A program made the translations under genes and the position numbers. Shown here in pieces: positions 34,833-43,228 of a stretch of DNA of 64,000 nucleotides; positions within the stretch are counted from its first letter, which is position 1; every line of letters begins with the position of its first letter. The notes under the pieces were generated by a model. The model was not told the DNA's origin, did not search any database, and saw only the letters and a list, made by a program, of their open reading frames with translations. This stretch comes from Vibrio tasmaniensis (GTDB taxonomy: Bacteria > Pseudomonadota > Gammaproteobacteria > Enterobacterales > Vibrionaceae): the NCBI RefSeq assembly GCF_024347635.1, contig NZ_AP025511.1, forward strand, positions 620,001 to 684,000. The letters run 5' to 3'.

Positions 34833-35193
34833 GATAAACACTCAGTTATGATATTGATAACTATTATCATTAGCATGTGTTGAATTTAGTGAAAGAGAAG
34901 AGCACAAAAAGAATGAAGTGACTCGAATTATTTTTTGGTTATTTCATGAAGTTTCAGCGGGAAATAGGAAATGAGAACGAGGAAAATGAGAGGTGGATCA
35001 AACCACATTTCTTATGGGGAATCTTTTAAATGTAATGGCAGAAAATGGCTTTGGCAAAGTTTAAATGAGGCATTTATTAATTAGCTTTGTGAAGCGTCGG
35101 AATCATCACATTTCAGTACAGAATTGCTTAACAAGCGAAATAGCATTTGCTACAGATTACCTGTCCATTACATGGTGCTTTTCGGAGGAAAAC
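34833..35193. other. Intergenic region, 361 bp
   Basis: Divergent promoter region between the ATPase operon and the 64-residue gene. The Fur-like box lies at its left end. An in-frame extension of the small gene up to 35065 is open but lacks a start site, so I leave it uncoded. Confidence 0.5.
34853..34871. promoter_or_regulatory. Candidate Fur box
   Basis: The core TGATAACTATTATCA (34855-34869) is a 7-1-7 inverted repeat, matching the accepted Fur heptamer TGATAAT with one change. It lies about 22 bp ahead of the OppD-like start codon, where binding would block transcription under iron-replete conditions. Confidence 0.65.
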
Positions 35194-35388
35194 ATGTCCA
35201 TTAATTCTATCAACCATGACGAAATGACAAATATTGCAAATAAGTGGGATGCTGAAGAAGAAGTATCTTTCAAACCAGAAAAGAAAATGAAGTCTGCTGA
35301 AGCTCGTCGTCGTATTGAAGCTCTAAGAGAAATCAGAGAAAGCGGTTTTAGTCTGGAAGAAGCGAGGGAGCTAGGTCTAATTCATTAA
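35194..35388 (+). CDS. Small charged helical protein (64 aa)
   Basis: The start at 35194 follows TCGGAGGAAAAC, an excellent ribosome binding site. The product is acidic then basic: ANKWDAEEEVSFKPEKKMKS, then AEARRRIEALREIRESGFSL and EEARELGLIH. The ARRRIE...RE repeat resembles the short PA3496-like family, but the match is weak. Function unknown. It ends 20 bp before a strong hairpin. Confidence 0.7.
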   Translation: MSINSINHDEMTNIANKWDAEEEVSFKPEKKMKSAEARRRIEALREIRESGFSLEEARELGLIH

Positions 35389-35407
35389 CAATCCCCATTG
35401 CATTTAG

Positions 35408-35433
35408 AAGGGTGGCGCACCGCCACCCTTTGA
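35408..35433 (+). terminator. Hairpin terminator after the 64-aa gene
   Basis: AAGGGTGGCG, three-base loop, CGCCACCCTT, with a modest T-rich tail. Confidence 0.65.
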
Positions 35434-35653
35434 TTTATATGCCTTTTTTAAAGAGACTTGTGCTTTTTATAAGTAAACCACTCTCCTTGCCTCTCACTAT
35501 TTAAATCCATTGTCCTTCCTCTACATTATTTGTTCTCAACTAAAAACATGCCCTTGGCATACTCTTTAACTAAGTTGTTTGACAGTTATATGCAACGCCA
35601 CTAATTTTAAAGTTAAAGCAAAAATATGCGATGTTGTTGGTAAGGAGAAGGCT

Positions 35654-36139
35654 ATGTGTAATTCGGTGGCTAGAGCCAAAGAAGTGCTGTTCTATGAACC
35701 TGAAGATCCAAACGGGTACTTGTCAAATTTTGCTGCTTGTCCTATCAAAGTTGACGATCAAGTTTGGGCGACCAGCGAGCATTATTATCAAGCGATGAAG
35801 TTTGCCTCCAAGATACTTCGCAATACTATTCTGAAAGCTAGCACACCTGCCGAAGCATTCTCTTTAAGCCGTGATTATGAAGACCAAGTTCGGGAAGATT
35901 GGTATGACATTCGTGTTGAAGTTATGCAGTTCATTGTCACAGAGAAGTTCAAGCAGAATCCACAGTTTGCGCTGTTTCTTGTCAATACCGGAGATTCGGT
36001 GATCAAAGAACATTCGCACAAAGACCACTTCTGGGGGGATGGTGGCGATGGAACCGGCAAGAACCATTTAGGCAAGATTCTGATGGCAGTACGACAAGAG
36101 CTTCGTACTCAGCAGCTGAATTTGATCGCTTCGCATTAA
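35654..36139 (+). CDS. NADAR/YbiA-family protein
   Basis: The ATG at 35654 has AAGGAG eight bases upstream; the open frame extends 25 codons further without a site. The 161-residue product has the family signatures FYEPEDPNGYLSNFA, the SEHYYQAMKF helix, and the C-terminal HKDHFWGDGGDGTGKNHLG loop. YbiA-type enzymes cleave the N-glycosidic bond of reactive riboflavin biosynthesis intermediates; other NADAR proteins act on ADP-ribose derivatives. The standard short architecture fits the YbiA type. It is monocistronic, with a perfect terminator after it. Confidence 0.88.
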   Translation: MCNSVARAKEVLFYEPEDPNGYLSNFAACPIKVDDQVWATSEHYYQAMKFASKILRNTILKASTPAEAFSLSRDYEDQVREDWYDIRVEVMQFIVTEKFKQNPQFALFLVNTGDSVIKEHSHKDHFWGDGGDGTGKNHLGKILMAVRQELRTQQLNLIASH

Positions 36140-36191
36140 ATGAATCAACTCGAGCTCTATGGATACGTTTGTGATCTATCACTAATAAATT

Positions 36192-36228
36192 AAGGCCGCT
36201 CTGTAAGCTTACAGAGCGGCCTTTTTAT
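36192..36228 (+). terminator. Rho-independent terminator
   Basis: A perfect 16-bp palindrome stem built from AAGGCCGCTCTGTAAG and its complement, followed by T's. It serves the NADAR gene and possibly the convergent gene at 36320. Confidence 0.88.
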
Positions 36229-36319
36229 TGTCAGTTTTCTAAGGTTGACCCAAAGTACAAAAACGTGTCGCGAAGTCATTCATGAGTAATTGGCTAATCA
36301 AGTTAGAGCTAGCCAAGTG

Positions 36320-37078
36320 CTATAGATAGTTTTGTACGATGTCGTTGAGCTGACCATCGTCTTTCATTTGGTCGAGGCGCTGGTCGATGAAGCTTTGCAG
36401 TTTAGGATCCATCTCTGGGTCAAATGCTAAATGGATGGGGTAGTTATTGATCACTGAGCCAAACTCTTGCATCTGGTAGTCATCAATACTGAGTTTCTGC
36501 TCATTTAGGTTGTATTTGATTCGAGATTCCATTTCAACAAAAACGGTATCACCCGGAGTTCGGTTTAATACACGAAAAGCCGCACTGTAATCTTTAACTC
36601 GAATCTCGTTCAGCTTACCTTGTTTGATGTATGGCTCTAGATTCGGATATTCAAACCCCACCAGCAATACCACTGCTTTTCCGTTTAAATCATCGATAGT
36701 GCTGAACTCAAATGGCTTCTTACCGCTGCTGAGCAACACGTGTTTTACATTGTAAATCGGATCTTTAGACAGATTAACAGATTGGATATTTCCCCAGCTC
36801 GGACTGCCATAGGTGACCCAGTTTGGGTTCTCTCTCGCATCGAGCTTGTCGATCATTCGGTTGAAAGGGTAGGTGTGGTAATCGATCTCGTATTGGCTGT
36901 CGTCAAATACGGCTTCAACAATATCCGAAACCATTCCTCTGTGAGATGACCCGTCAGTTTCGATCTGAAAAGGTTGCGCTTGGCTTGCAATAATGTAGTA
37001 GTGAACAGGTTCGCTTGAAAAAGCATAACTGCTTGAAAACAAACTGACTATGGATGCAACTATTAGATTTTTTTTCAT
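36320..37078 (-). CDS. Periplasmic solute-binding protein (family 3-like)
   Basis: A 252-residue protein with a signal peptide (IVASIVSLFSSSYAFSS) and a substrate-binding fold: YYIIASQAQPFQIETDGSS at the first strand, then a MVSDIVEAVFDDSQYEIDYH segment shortened here, and the hinge region LNGKAVVLLVGFEYP. It resembles amino-acid-type binding proteins without an ABC transporter beside it. It is divergent from a hybrid sensor kinase, with 88 bp between starts, and could act as its sensory partner; that is inference. A parS2-type palindrome lies inside the gene. Confidence 0.82.
   Translation of the reverse strand: MKKNLIVASIVSLFSSSYAFSSEPVHYYIIASQAQPFQIETDGSSHRGMVSDIVEAVFDDSQYEIDYHTYPFNRMIDKLDARENPNWVTYGSPSWGNIQSVNLSKDPIYNVKHVLLSSGKKPFEFSTIDDLNGKAVVLLVGFEYPNLEPYIKQGKLNEIRVKDYSAAFRVLNRTPGDTVFVEMESRIKYNLNEQKLSIDDYQMQEFGSVINNYPIHLAFDPEMDPKLQSFIDQRLDQMKDDGQLNDIVQNYL
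36744..36756. promoter_or_regulatory. parS2-type site inside a coding region
   Basis: TTTACATTGTAAA, an exact match to TTTACANTGTAAA, inside the solute-binding protein gene. It is about 7 kb from the ori2 iterons on the rctB side. Confidence 0.65.
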
Positions 37079-37166
37079 AACCTTCCCTAGTTATTTGATG
37101 AATGACTACTATTATACTAGTTGAGTAATTGTAGTTTGCTAGGATAACAATAATGGTAATTTTTGT

Positions 37167-39575
37167 ATGGTGAATAAAGGAAAACGATATATTGGACTCT
37201 CCCGACAGTTGATCGGGGTAATCATCGCAATCAGTACCTTATTCACAGTCATAGTGACAGGTCTAGGTTTGTATGTGGAGTACCAAAATCGAGTTTCTTT
37301 TATCAGTTCTCAGATCGAACAGGTTAAGGATGGTTATCTTTCCGGCTTAACCGCCAGTTTGTGGGTTGAAGACAGAGAGCAACTGTTTGTGCAAGCTGAA
37401 GGTATCTCCCGCTTACCCTCGGTCAGTTATCTGTTAATAGAAAGCCCCGATGAAAAAATTTTAGAATTAGGTCAACAGACGTCCGGTCAGTCTTATTCTC
37501 AATCTTGGGATATGGTGCATCAGATGGGAGGCTCAGAGTTCCAACTGGCGACGCTCACGGTGCAGTCTGATCTGAGTATGATTCTCAACGACTTTGAAGA
37601 TCGGGTCTTATTATTGCTCGCCTTCGAAGCAGTTAAAATCTTCTTATTGTCTTTGGTATGTTTAACCATCGTCTACCGCCTTGTAGTCAAGCGCTTAATG
37701 ACCATGTCTTCTCAGATCAACCATCAACAGGTTGAAGACAACAAACCGCGATTTTTAACACCCACTAACTCTACATACAGTGATGAGATCTCGACACTAG
37801 AGAGTAGCTACAATCAGTCGATTGAACGTATTCGTCAACAATACCAAGAATTAGAAAAAGCCAAAGATACTGCTGAGGTAGCGAACCGTAACAAGAGTGA
37901 ATTTCTTGCCAACATGAGCCACGAAATCCGCACTCCAATGAACGGGATTATCGGGTTATCGTCTCTGCTTTCTGAAATGGATATGCCGAAAGAGCAAAAA
38001 GAGTATGTCGACATGCTCAACACCTCTTCGCTCACTCTACTTGATTTAATCAATGACATTCTCGACTACTCGAAGATTGAAGCGGGTCGTTTAGAGCTTC
38101 AGCAAGAACCGATGAAAATGATGGGTATTGCTGCCGATGTAGAGTCGACTTTCAGAGTTAAAGCCGAGCAAAAAGGCCTCAAATTCCAACTGGCGATTGA
38201 TCCTAAGATCCCAACCATGGTGATTGGCGATGGCACTCAGTTAAGACAAGTACTGAATAACCTAGTTGGCAATGCCATCAAATTTACCGAACATGGTCAT
38301 GTCATGCTCTCACTTCGTTTAGAAGAAGTCATAGAGCCGGAACAAAAGCTCAGAGTGAAATTTGAGGTGACAGATAGTGGTATTGGTATCGCAGAAGATA
38401 AGCAACAATCGGTATTCGATAAGTTTCAACAAGCCGACGGTAGCACCACCCGCATCTACGGAGGCACGGGGCTTGGTCTTACGATATGCGATAAGATCGT
38501 GACCTTAATGGGCAGTAAGCTTGAGCTAACCAGTGTCGTAGGTAAGGGAAGTACATTCTACTTTACCGCTGACTTTGACCCGAGCTTAGACGTTGACGAG
38601 AGCAACATAGATTTTAATAAAGTCTCGGTACTTCTGGTTGATGACAGCCAGCTGAACATGCGTATTACCTCAACACAACTTCAATCATTCGGCGTTAAAT
38701 CCGAGTGCTGTGAAACCGCCACTCAAGCGTTAGAGCTTGTTTCAGAGTCTGTGGCGAAGTCGTTGCCTTATGATCTGGTGCTGATTGATAAAGTGATGCC
38801 GTCTATTGATGGATTCCAATTAGCAAGAAGTTTGATTGAGCGTTTTGACAAAGCTTGTCCGAAGCTAGTGATGATTTCTGCCGACCCACGAAAACAAGAT
38901 GAAGCACGCGCCAAGCAAGTGGGTTTTGTAGCCTACATTGCTCGCCCTTATCAAGATAATCAGCTTAAATGGACGCTGAGTGAAGTTCTGGCGAGAGCGG
39001 CTGATACCTCAACCTTTACCTATCCAAATAGAGGTGAGGTCGCGTTTAAAGACAACGAGCCAGTGCCACTCACCACATCAGCGACCTCTGCTCAAACCAA
39101 ACAATCCGGTCAACAAGCTCCAATCAAAGAAGAATCAAAACCTGTCGCGGTTGCCAAGGAATTTAGCGGCAAAGTCTTGGTCGTTGAAGATTCTAGAGTG
39201 AATCAACAAGTCGCTAAAATGATGCTTAAGAAGCTGGGGTTTGAGGTGGATATTGCAGACAACGGTGAAATTGGTGTCGAGAAATTTAAGGCCAACGACT
39301 ATGTGATGATTTTCATGGATTGCCAGATGCCGGTTCTAGATGGTTTCGAAGCGACTAAACAGATCAGAGCGCTCGAAGAGGGTTCGTCAAAACATGTCCC
39401 AATTGTTGCGCTGACGGCCAACGTCGTGCAACGAGACAAGCATTTGTGTTTCGATGTAGGAATGGATGAGTTTTTGCCAAAGCCTGTTAACCAAGGAAAG
39501 CTGAGAGAGATCGTTGTCAGTTTCTTGTCGAAAGGTAGTGAGTCGAGCAAGGAGCATGAGCAAAAAATAGTGTAG
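37167..39575 (+). CDS. Hybrid sensor histidine kinase with two receiver domains
   Basis: An 802-residue membrane kinase. The first membrane segment is at about residues 14-35, a ~110-residue periplasmic part follows, then a second segment (LLLLAFEAVKIFLLSLVCLTI) and a coiled linker. HisKA has the phospho-acceptor His252 in NMSHEIRTPMNG. HATPase has the N-box NLVGNAIKFT and G-boxes (DSGIGIAEDK, YGGTGLGLTI). Receiver 1 follows (LLVDDSQLNMRI, LIDKVMPSIDG) and, after a ~70-residue Ser/Thr/Gln linker, receiver 2 (VLVVEDSRVNQQV, FMDCQMPVLDG). No HPt domain is included, so a separate one is needed. The periplasmic-binding protein gene next to it is divergent. Confidence 0.92.
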   Translation: MVNKGKRYIGLSRQLIGVIIAISTLFTVIVTGLGLYVEYQNRVSFISSQIEQVKDGYLSGLTASLWVEDREQLFVQAEGISRLPSVSYLLIESPDEKILELGQQTSGQSYSQSWDMVHQMGGSEFQLATLTVQSDLSMILNDFEDRVLLLLAFEAVKIFLLSLVCLTIVYRLVVKRLMTMSSQINHQQVEDNKPRFLTPTNSTYSDEISTLESSYNQSIERIRQQYQELEKAKDTAEVANRNKSEFLANMSHEIRTPMNGIIGLSSLLSEMDMPKEQKEYVDMLNTSSLTLLDLINDILDYSKIEAGRLELQQEPMKMMGIAADVESTFRVKAEQKGLKFQLAIDPKIPTMVIGDGTQLRQVLNNLVGNAIKFTEHGHVMLSLRLEEVIEPEQKLRVKFEVTDSGIGIAEDKQQSVFDKFQQADGSTTRIYGGTGLGLTICDKIVTLMGSKLELTSVVGKGSTFYFTADFDPSLDVDESNIDFNKVSVLLVDDSQLNMRITSTQLQSFGVKSECCETATQALELVSESVAKSLPYDLVLIDKVMPSIDGFQLARSLIERFDKACPKLVMISADPRKQDEARAKQVGFVAYIARPYQDNQLKWTLSEVLARAADTSTFTYPNRGEVAFKDNEPVPLTTSATSAQTKQSGQQAPIKEESKPVAVAKEFSGKVLVVEDSRVNQQVAKMMLKKLGFEVDIADNGEIGVEKFKANDYVMIFMDCQMPVLDGFEATKQIRALEEGSSKHVPIVALTANVVQRDKHLCFDVGMDEFLPKPVNQGKLREIVVSFLSKGSESSKEHEQKIV

Positions 39576-39620
39576 GTTCAATTAGCTGATGTCTCGCTAA
39601 AGCATATCCAACTCTATAAG

Positions 39621-39658
39621 AAACTCCGACAGAATCAGTCGGAGTTTCTTTTTTTTTG
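39621..39658 (+). terminator. Rho-independent terminator after the kinase
   Basis: AAACTCCGAC, seven-base loop, GTCGGAGTTT and a long T-run. Confidence 0.9.
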
Positions 39659-39928
39659 CTAATGAGCACTTGGTTAGCCAATACATCTCGTTAGCTAAAT
39701 ACACATAGTTATTTAAATACATATAGTTAAATAACTATGTGTATCAATACTGATTGAATCCATAAGCTGTTGTATTTAAGAAAACAAGCATGTGGTGATT
39801 GTCATAGCCGTGAAATACAACTGCCACGAAAATATGCTCTTAATGTCACAATCCCGTTATAGCATGCAGCCAACTAGAACTATGGTTTAGTTTTAACCTT
39901 AACGAAATTCAACCTGTGAGAGCCTAAG
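39659..39928. other. Intergenic region upstream of the HAD gene
   Basis: About 270 bp between the kinase terminator and the HAD gene. It contains a perfect 18-bp inverted repeat (39699-39744) and presumably the HAD promoter. No gene. Confidence 0.5.
39699..39744. repeat. Perfect 18-bp inverted repeat
   Basis: Left arm ATACACATAGTTATTTAA (39699-39716), a 10-base spacer, and right arm TTAAATAACTATGTGTAT (39727-39744), with no mismatch. It is too AT-rich and lacks the T-run of a normal terminator, and the kinase already has one just upstream. It could be a cruciform, a large operator or the remains of a mobile-element end. Confidence 0.75.
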
Positions 39929-40588
39929 ATGTTCAAACCTTTGTATGTATTTGATATGGATGAAACGCTGATCAATGCCGATGCAGCGATGCTCTGGAAT
40001 GAGTTCTTGGTTGAAAAGGGCATTGCCACTGCGCCCAATTTTATTGAAGAAGATAAGCGCTTAATGGGCCTGTATTCGGAAGGCAAACTGAACATGGAAG
40101 ATTACCTAACATTTTCCATGCTGCCGTTAGCCGATATGCCAATAGAGCAAGTCACCGCATTGGTGGAAGAGTGTGTTGAACAGCATATTTTGCCTAGACA
40201 GTTCAAGCAGTCGAAACCTTTGATTGAGCAGCTTGATAATGATGATATCGACATGTTGATTATCTCTGCCAGCGTCACTTTCCTAGTAGAAGCGGTCGGT
40301 CGCAAGATTGGTATTGAGAACGCACTCGGTATCGACTTGATTGAAAAACAAGGCCGTTTTACTTCTCAAATATCAGGTGTGCCAAGCTACCGTGAAGGTA
40401 AAGTCACCCGTTTAAAAGAATGGTTAGACAATCAAGAAACCAACTACTCAGACATTCACTTTTATACGGATTCAATTAACGACTTACCTTTGTGTGAACA
40501 CGCTGACTTTGCTTACTTGGTGAATCCATGCCCGCGTTTGAAAGCACTGGCTGAACAACCGAATTGGTCGATTCTCAACTGGGATTAA
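39929..40588 (+). CDS. HAD-family phosphatase (HAD-IB, SerB-like)
   Basis: A 219-residue hydrolase with motif I VFDMDETLINAD (nucleophile Asp at residue 8 and acid Asp at residue 10), motif II IISASVTFLVE, a Lys in motif III (YREGKVTRLKEWL) and motif IV YTDSINDLPLCEHAD. The helical cap between motifs I and II matches the phosphoserine phosphatase-like subclass. The substrate is unknown; related Vibrio proteins are annotated as HAD-IB hydrolases. It ends in a strong terminator. Confidence 0.9.
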   Translation: MFKPLYVFDMDETLINADAAMLWNEFLVEKGIATAPNFIEEDKRLMGLYSEGKLNMEDYLTFSMLPLADMPIEQVTALVEECVEQHILPRQFKQSKPLIEQLDNDDIDMLIISASVTFLVEAVGRKIGIENALGIDLIEKQGRFTSQISGVPSYREGKVTRLKEWLDNQETNYSDIHFYTDSINDLPLCEHADFAYLVNPCPRLKALAEQPNWSILNWD

Positions 40589-40630
40589 CGCGAATCCTAT
40601 ATTCGAATTAGCTTCGTTCTAGAACTCATC

Positions 40631-40656
40631 AAGCCGCTGACACAGCGGCTTTTTTG
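40631..40656 (+). terminator. Rho-independent terminator after the HAD gene
   Basis: AAGCCGCTG, loop ACA, CAGCGGCTT and a T-run. Confidence 0.88.
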
Positions 40657-40923
40657 CGTCATCAGTCTAATGTTCGATTTATTACCTTAGCTGACAAAAG
40701 GATGCATGTAACAATTCAATAACATCTCTTACTCTGCTGTAAATCAAACCACCATCTTTCAATCCCTTGATAGCACTCACTTTCTTGTCTTGATGGTTTG
40801 CGTGTAACAAATATTTTACAAATTGACGGGGTTTCATCGAAATTGCCCATTTTCCTCCACCCATTCCATTATCTCGGCTTGTGGGCCAAATTTAATTAAG
40901 GACAAAAAACATACAGCATCTTT

Positions 40924-40996
40924 CGCGTAAGAAAAAGTCATGTAATAGAAAGCACGCAATAAGAAGTCACGTAAATAAAAACACGTAATACAAAAC
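40924..40996 (+). repeat. Degenerate tandem array ahead of hppD
   Basis: Five units of a CACGTAATAnAAA-like sequence follow each other with spacings of 15, 14, 15 and 14 bp. The GTAA (one GCAA) cores start at 40927, 40942, 40956, 40971 and 40985. The array ends about 24 bp before the hppD start codon and so lies in its leader or promoter. Confidence 0.6.
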
Positions 40997-41019
40997 CAAT
41001 AGGTACAAGGAGAAAGTTC

Positions 41020-42093
41020 ATGGTGGAGTCATACAACCCGCTTGGCACGGATGGATTCGAGTTTGTTGAATACACGGCTGTTGACCACAAGGGAATTGAG
41101 CAACTTAAAGCGCTGTTTGTGTCACTTGGTTTTGCTGAGGTCGCCAAGCACCGTTCAAAAGAGGCTTGGCTGTATCGACAAGGTGACATCAACTTTATCG
41201 TCAATGAACAGCCTCACAGCCAAGCGGCAGCGTTCGCTAAAGTGCATGGGCCATCGGTGTGCAGCATGGCTTTTCGTGTCAACGAAGCAACGGCGGCAAT
41301 GGAGCAAGCGTTTAAGGGCGGTGGTGAAGAGTACAAGACAGAAATAGGGCCGATGGAACTGAGCATTCCTGCCATTTACGGCATCGGTAAAAGCCTGCTC
41401 TATTTTGTGGATCGTTATGGCAAGCAGAGCATCTATGACGTCGATTTCCGATTCTATGATGATGCAGAACAGCGCATGGCAGAAGCTAACGTTGGCTTGT
41501 ATGAAATCGACCACCTCACGCACAACGTTAAGCAAGGCAATATGGATGTGTGGTCTGGGTTCTATGAGCGTCTTGGTAACTTCCGTGAGATTCGTTACTT
41601 CGACATTGAAGGCAAGCTGACAGGCCTTGTGAGCCGCGCCATGACCTCACCGTGTGGCAAAATCCGTATTCCTATCAATGAGTCTTCCGACGACAAATCA
41701 CAAATCGAAGAGTTTATTCGCGAATACAACGGCGAAGGTATCCAACACATCGCACTCGCCACCGATGACATCTACAAAACCGTGAAGACTCTGCGTGATC
41801 GCGGCATGGACTTTATGCCAACCCCAGATACCTACTATGAGAAAGTTGACGATCGTGTGAAAGGACACGGTGAAGACACTGATCTGTTGCGTGACCTACG
41901 CGTTCTGATTGATGGCGCACCGACCAAAGACGGCATCTTGCTGCAAATTTTCACGCAGACGGTAATCGGGCCTGTGTTCTTTGAAATCATTCAGCGTAAA
42001 GGCAACGAAGGCTTTGGCGAAGGTAACTTCAAGGCGCTGTTTGAATCGATTGAAGAGGACCAGATTCGTCGAGGAGTATTAGACGATGCATAA
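41020..42093 (+). CDS. hppD: 4-Hydroxyphenylpyruvate dioxygenase
   Basis: A 357-residue Fe(II) enzyme that converts 4-hydroxyphenylpyruvate to homogentisate, the first dedicated step of tyrosine breakdown. Iron ligands can be placed at His165 (EIDHLTHNV), His243 (IQHIALATDD) and Glu322 (VFFEIIQRKG). The C-terminal gate helix includes EGFGEGNFKALFESIE. A strong AAGGAGAAAG site precedes the ATG. It heads an operon hppD-hmgA-fahA-maiA with overlaps or short gaps, and the hmgA start overlaps its end by 8 bp. Confidence 0.97.
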   Translation: MVESYNPLGTDGFEFVEYTAVDHKGIEQLKALFVSLGFAEVAKHRSKEAWLYRQGDINFIVNEQPHSQAAAFAKVHGPSVCSMAFRVNEATAAMEQAFKGGGEEYKTEIGPMELSIPAIYGIGKSLLYFVDRYGKQSIYDVDFRFYDDAEQRMAEANVGLYEIDHLTHNVKQGNMDVWSGFYERLGNFREIRYFDIEGKLTGLVSRAMTSPCGKIRIPINESSDDKSQIEEFIREYNGEGIQHIALATDDIYKTVKTLRDRGMDFMPTPDTYYEKVDDRVKGHGEDTDLLRDLRVLIDGAPTKDGILLQIFTQTVIGPVFFEIIQRKGNEGFGEGNFKALFESIEEDQIRRGVLDDA

Positions 42094-43216
42094 ATGGATC
42101 TCGTTTCCTCATCGGGAGGGTGTGTGCTCTAAACAAGCGCATGCCGACTTCCCCGAAGAGGCAATTTATGAGCGAGAGGCGGGCCGAAGTGGATTCTTCG
42201 GCCCTGCCGCTCATTTTCACCACCAACATGCCCCAACAGGTTGGTCGGAGTGGGAGGGCGATTTACGCCCTCGCGCTTTTGATTTTACGCTGGTGGAGAA
42301 AGCCAGCCAGATAACGCCTTGGGCGGTGCCTCATCTTTTGCACAATGCGGACTGCAAAATTCGTGTGTGGCGCATGGATGAGAAGATGGATTTCTTAGTG
42401 CGTAATTCCGATGGTGATGAGCTGCTGTTCATTCATCAAGGCAGCGCCGATCTCTATTGTGACTATGGTCATCTAGCGGTGAGTGAAGGGGATTACGTGA
42501 TGATCCCGCGCTCGACCAACTGGCGCTTAGAGCCAAGCGAGCCGATGTTTATCTTGATGATTGAGAACACTGACGCGGCTTACTCCTTGCCAGAGAAAGG
42601 CATGGTCGGTAATCACGCGGTGTTTGATCCGGCGGTGCTCGACATCCCTTCAATCAATGATCAATTCCGCGCTCAGTATTCAGAAAACCAGACTCAGGTT
42701 CAGGTGAAGCGCCACGACAAAGTCAGCGTGATCACCTATCCGTTCAATCCATTGGATGCAATTGGCTGGCATGGCGACTTAGCGGTGGTGAAAGTGAATT
42801 GGCGCGATATCAGACCGCTGATGTCGCATCGCTACCACTTGCCACCTTCTGCACATACGACGTTTGTTGGCGCAGGCTTTGTAGTGTGCACCTTTGTACC
42901 ACGCCCGATTGAGAGCGACCCAGGTGCATTGAAAGTGCCGTTCTACCACAACAATGATGACTACGACGAAGTGCTGTTCTATCACGCTGGTGACTTCTTC
43001 AGTCGCGACAATATTGAAGCGGGCATGGTGACTTTCCACCCCGCGGGTTTCACGCATGGGCCTCATCCAAAGGCTTTTAAAGCGGGTCAGGCGCATAAGA
43101 AGAAGTTTACCGACGAAGTGGCGGTGATGATCGATACTCGCCATGCGCTGCAGTTCTCTGATGAACTCGATAGCGTTGAGAACAAAGAATATGTCTACAG
43201 TTGGCAAGAGAAGTAA
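42086..43216 (+). CDS. hmgA: Homogentisate 1,2-dioxygenase
   Basis: A 376-residue cupin dioxygenase that cleaves the homogentisate ring to maleylacetoacetate. Cupin strands are clear (DELLFIHQGSADLYCDYG, SEGDYVMIPRSTNW), as are the iron-site residues in EVLFYHAGDFFSRDN and the VTFHPAGFTHGPHP loop. It is somewhat shorter than the ~430-residue eukaryotic/pseudomonad type but matches the shorter bacterial form. It overlaps the end of hppD, so translation is coupled. Loss of this gene in Vibrio gives brown homogentisate-derived pigment; here it looks intact. Confidence 0.95.
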   Translation: MHKWISFPHREGVCSKQAHADFPEEAIYEREAGRSGFFGPAAHFHHQHAPTGWSEWEGDLRPRAFDFTLVEKASQITPWAVPHLLHNADCKIRVWRMDEKMDFLVRNSDGDELLFIHQGSADLYCDYGHLAVSEGDYVMIPRSTNWRLEPSEPMFILMIENTDAAYSLPEKGMVGNHAVFDPAVLDIPSINDQFRAQYSENQTQVQVKRHDKVSVITYPFNPLDAIGWHGDLAVVKVNWRDIRPLMSHRYHLPPSAHTTFVGAGFVVCTFVPRPIESDPGALKVPFYHNNDDYDEVLFYHAGDFFSRDNIEAGMVTFHPAGFTHGPHPKAFKAGQAHKKKFTDEVAVMIDTRHALQFSDELDSVENKEYVYSWQEK

Positions 43217-43228
43217 GGGGCAACAAGG

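Larger units (their letters stand above)
40589..41019. other. Intergenic region upstream of hppD, 431 bp
   Basis: Holds the HAD terminator and, just before hppD, a degenerate 14-15 bp tandem array. A 60-codon open frame on the minus strand (40682-40864) lacks a convincing ribosome binding site and family and is not called. Confidence 0.5.

Noticed and set aside
40682..40864. A 60-codon open frame on the minus strand upstream of hppD.
   Set aside because: No convincing ribosome site or recognised family; lies between a terminator and the hppD leader array. Could be a small gene, but support is too weak.
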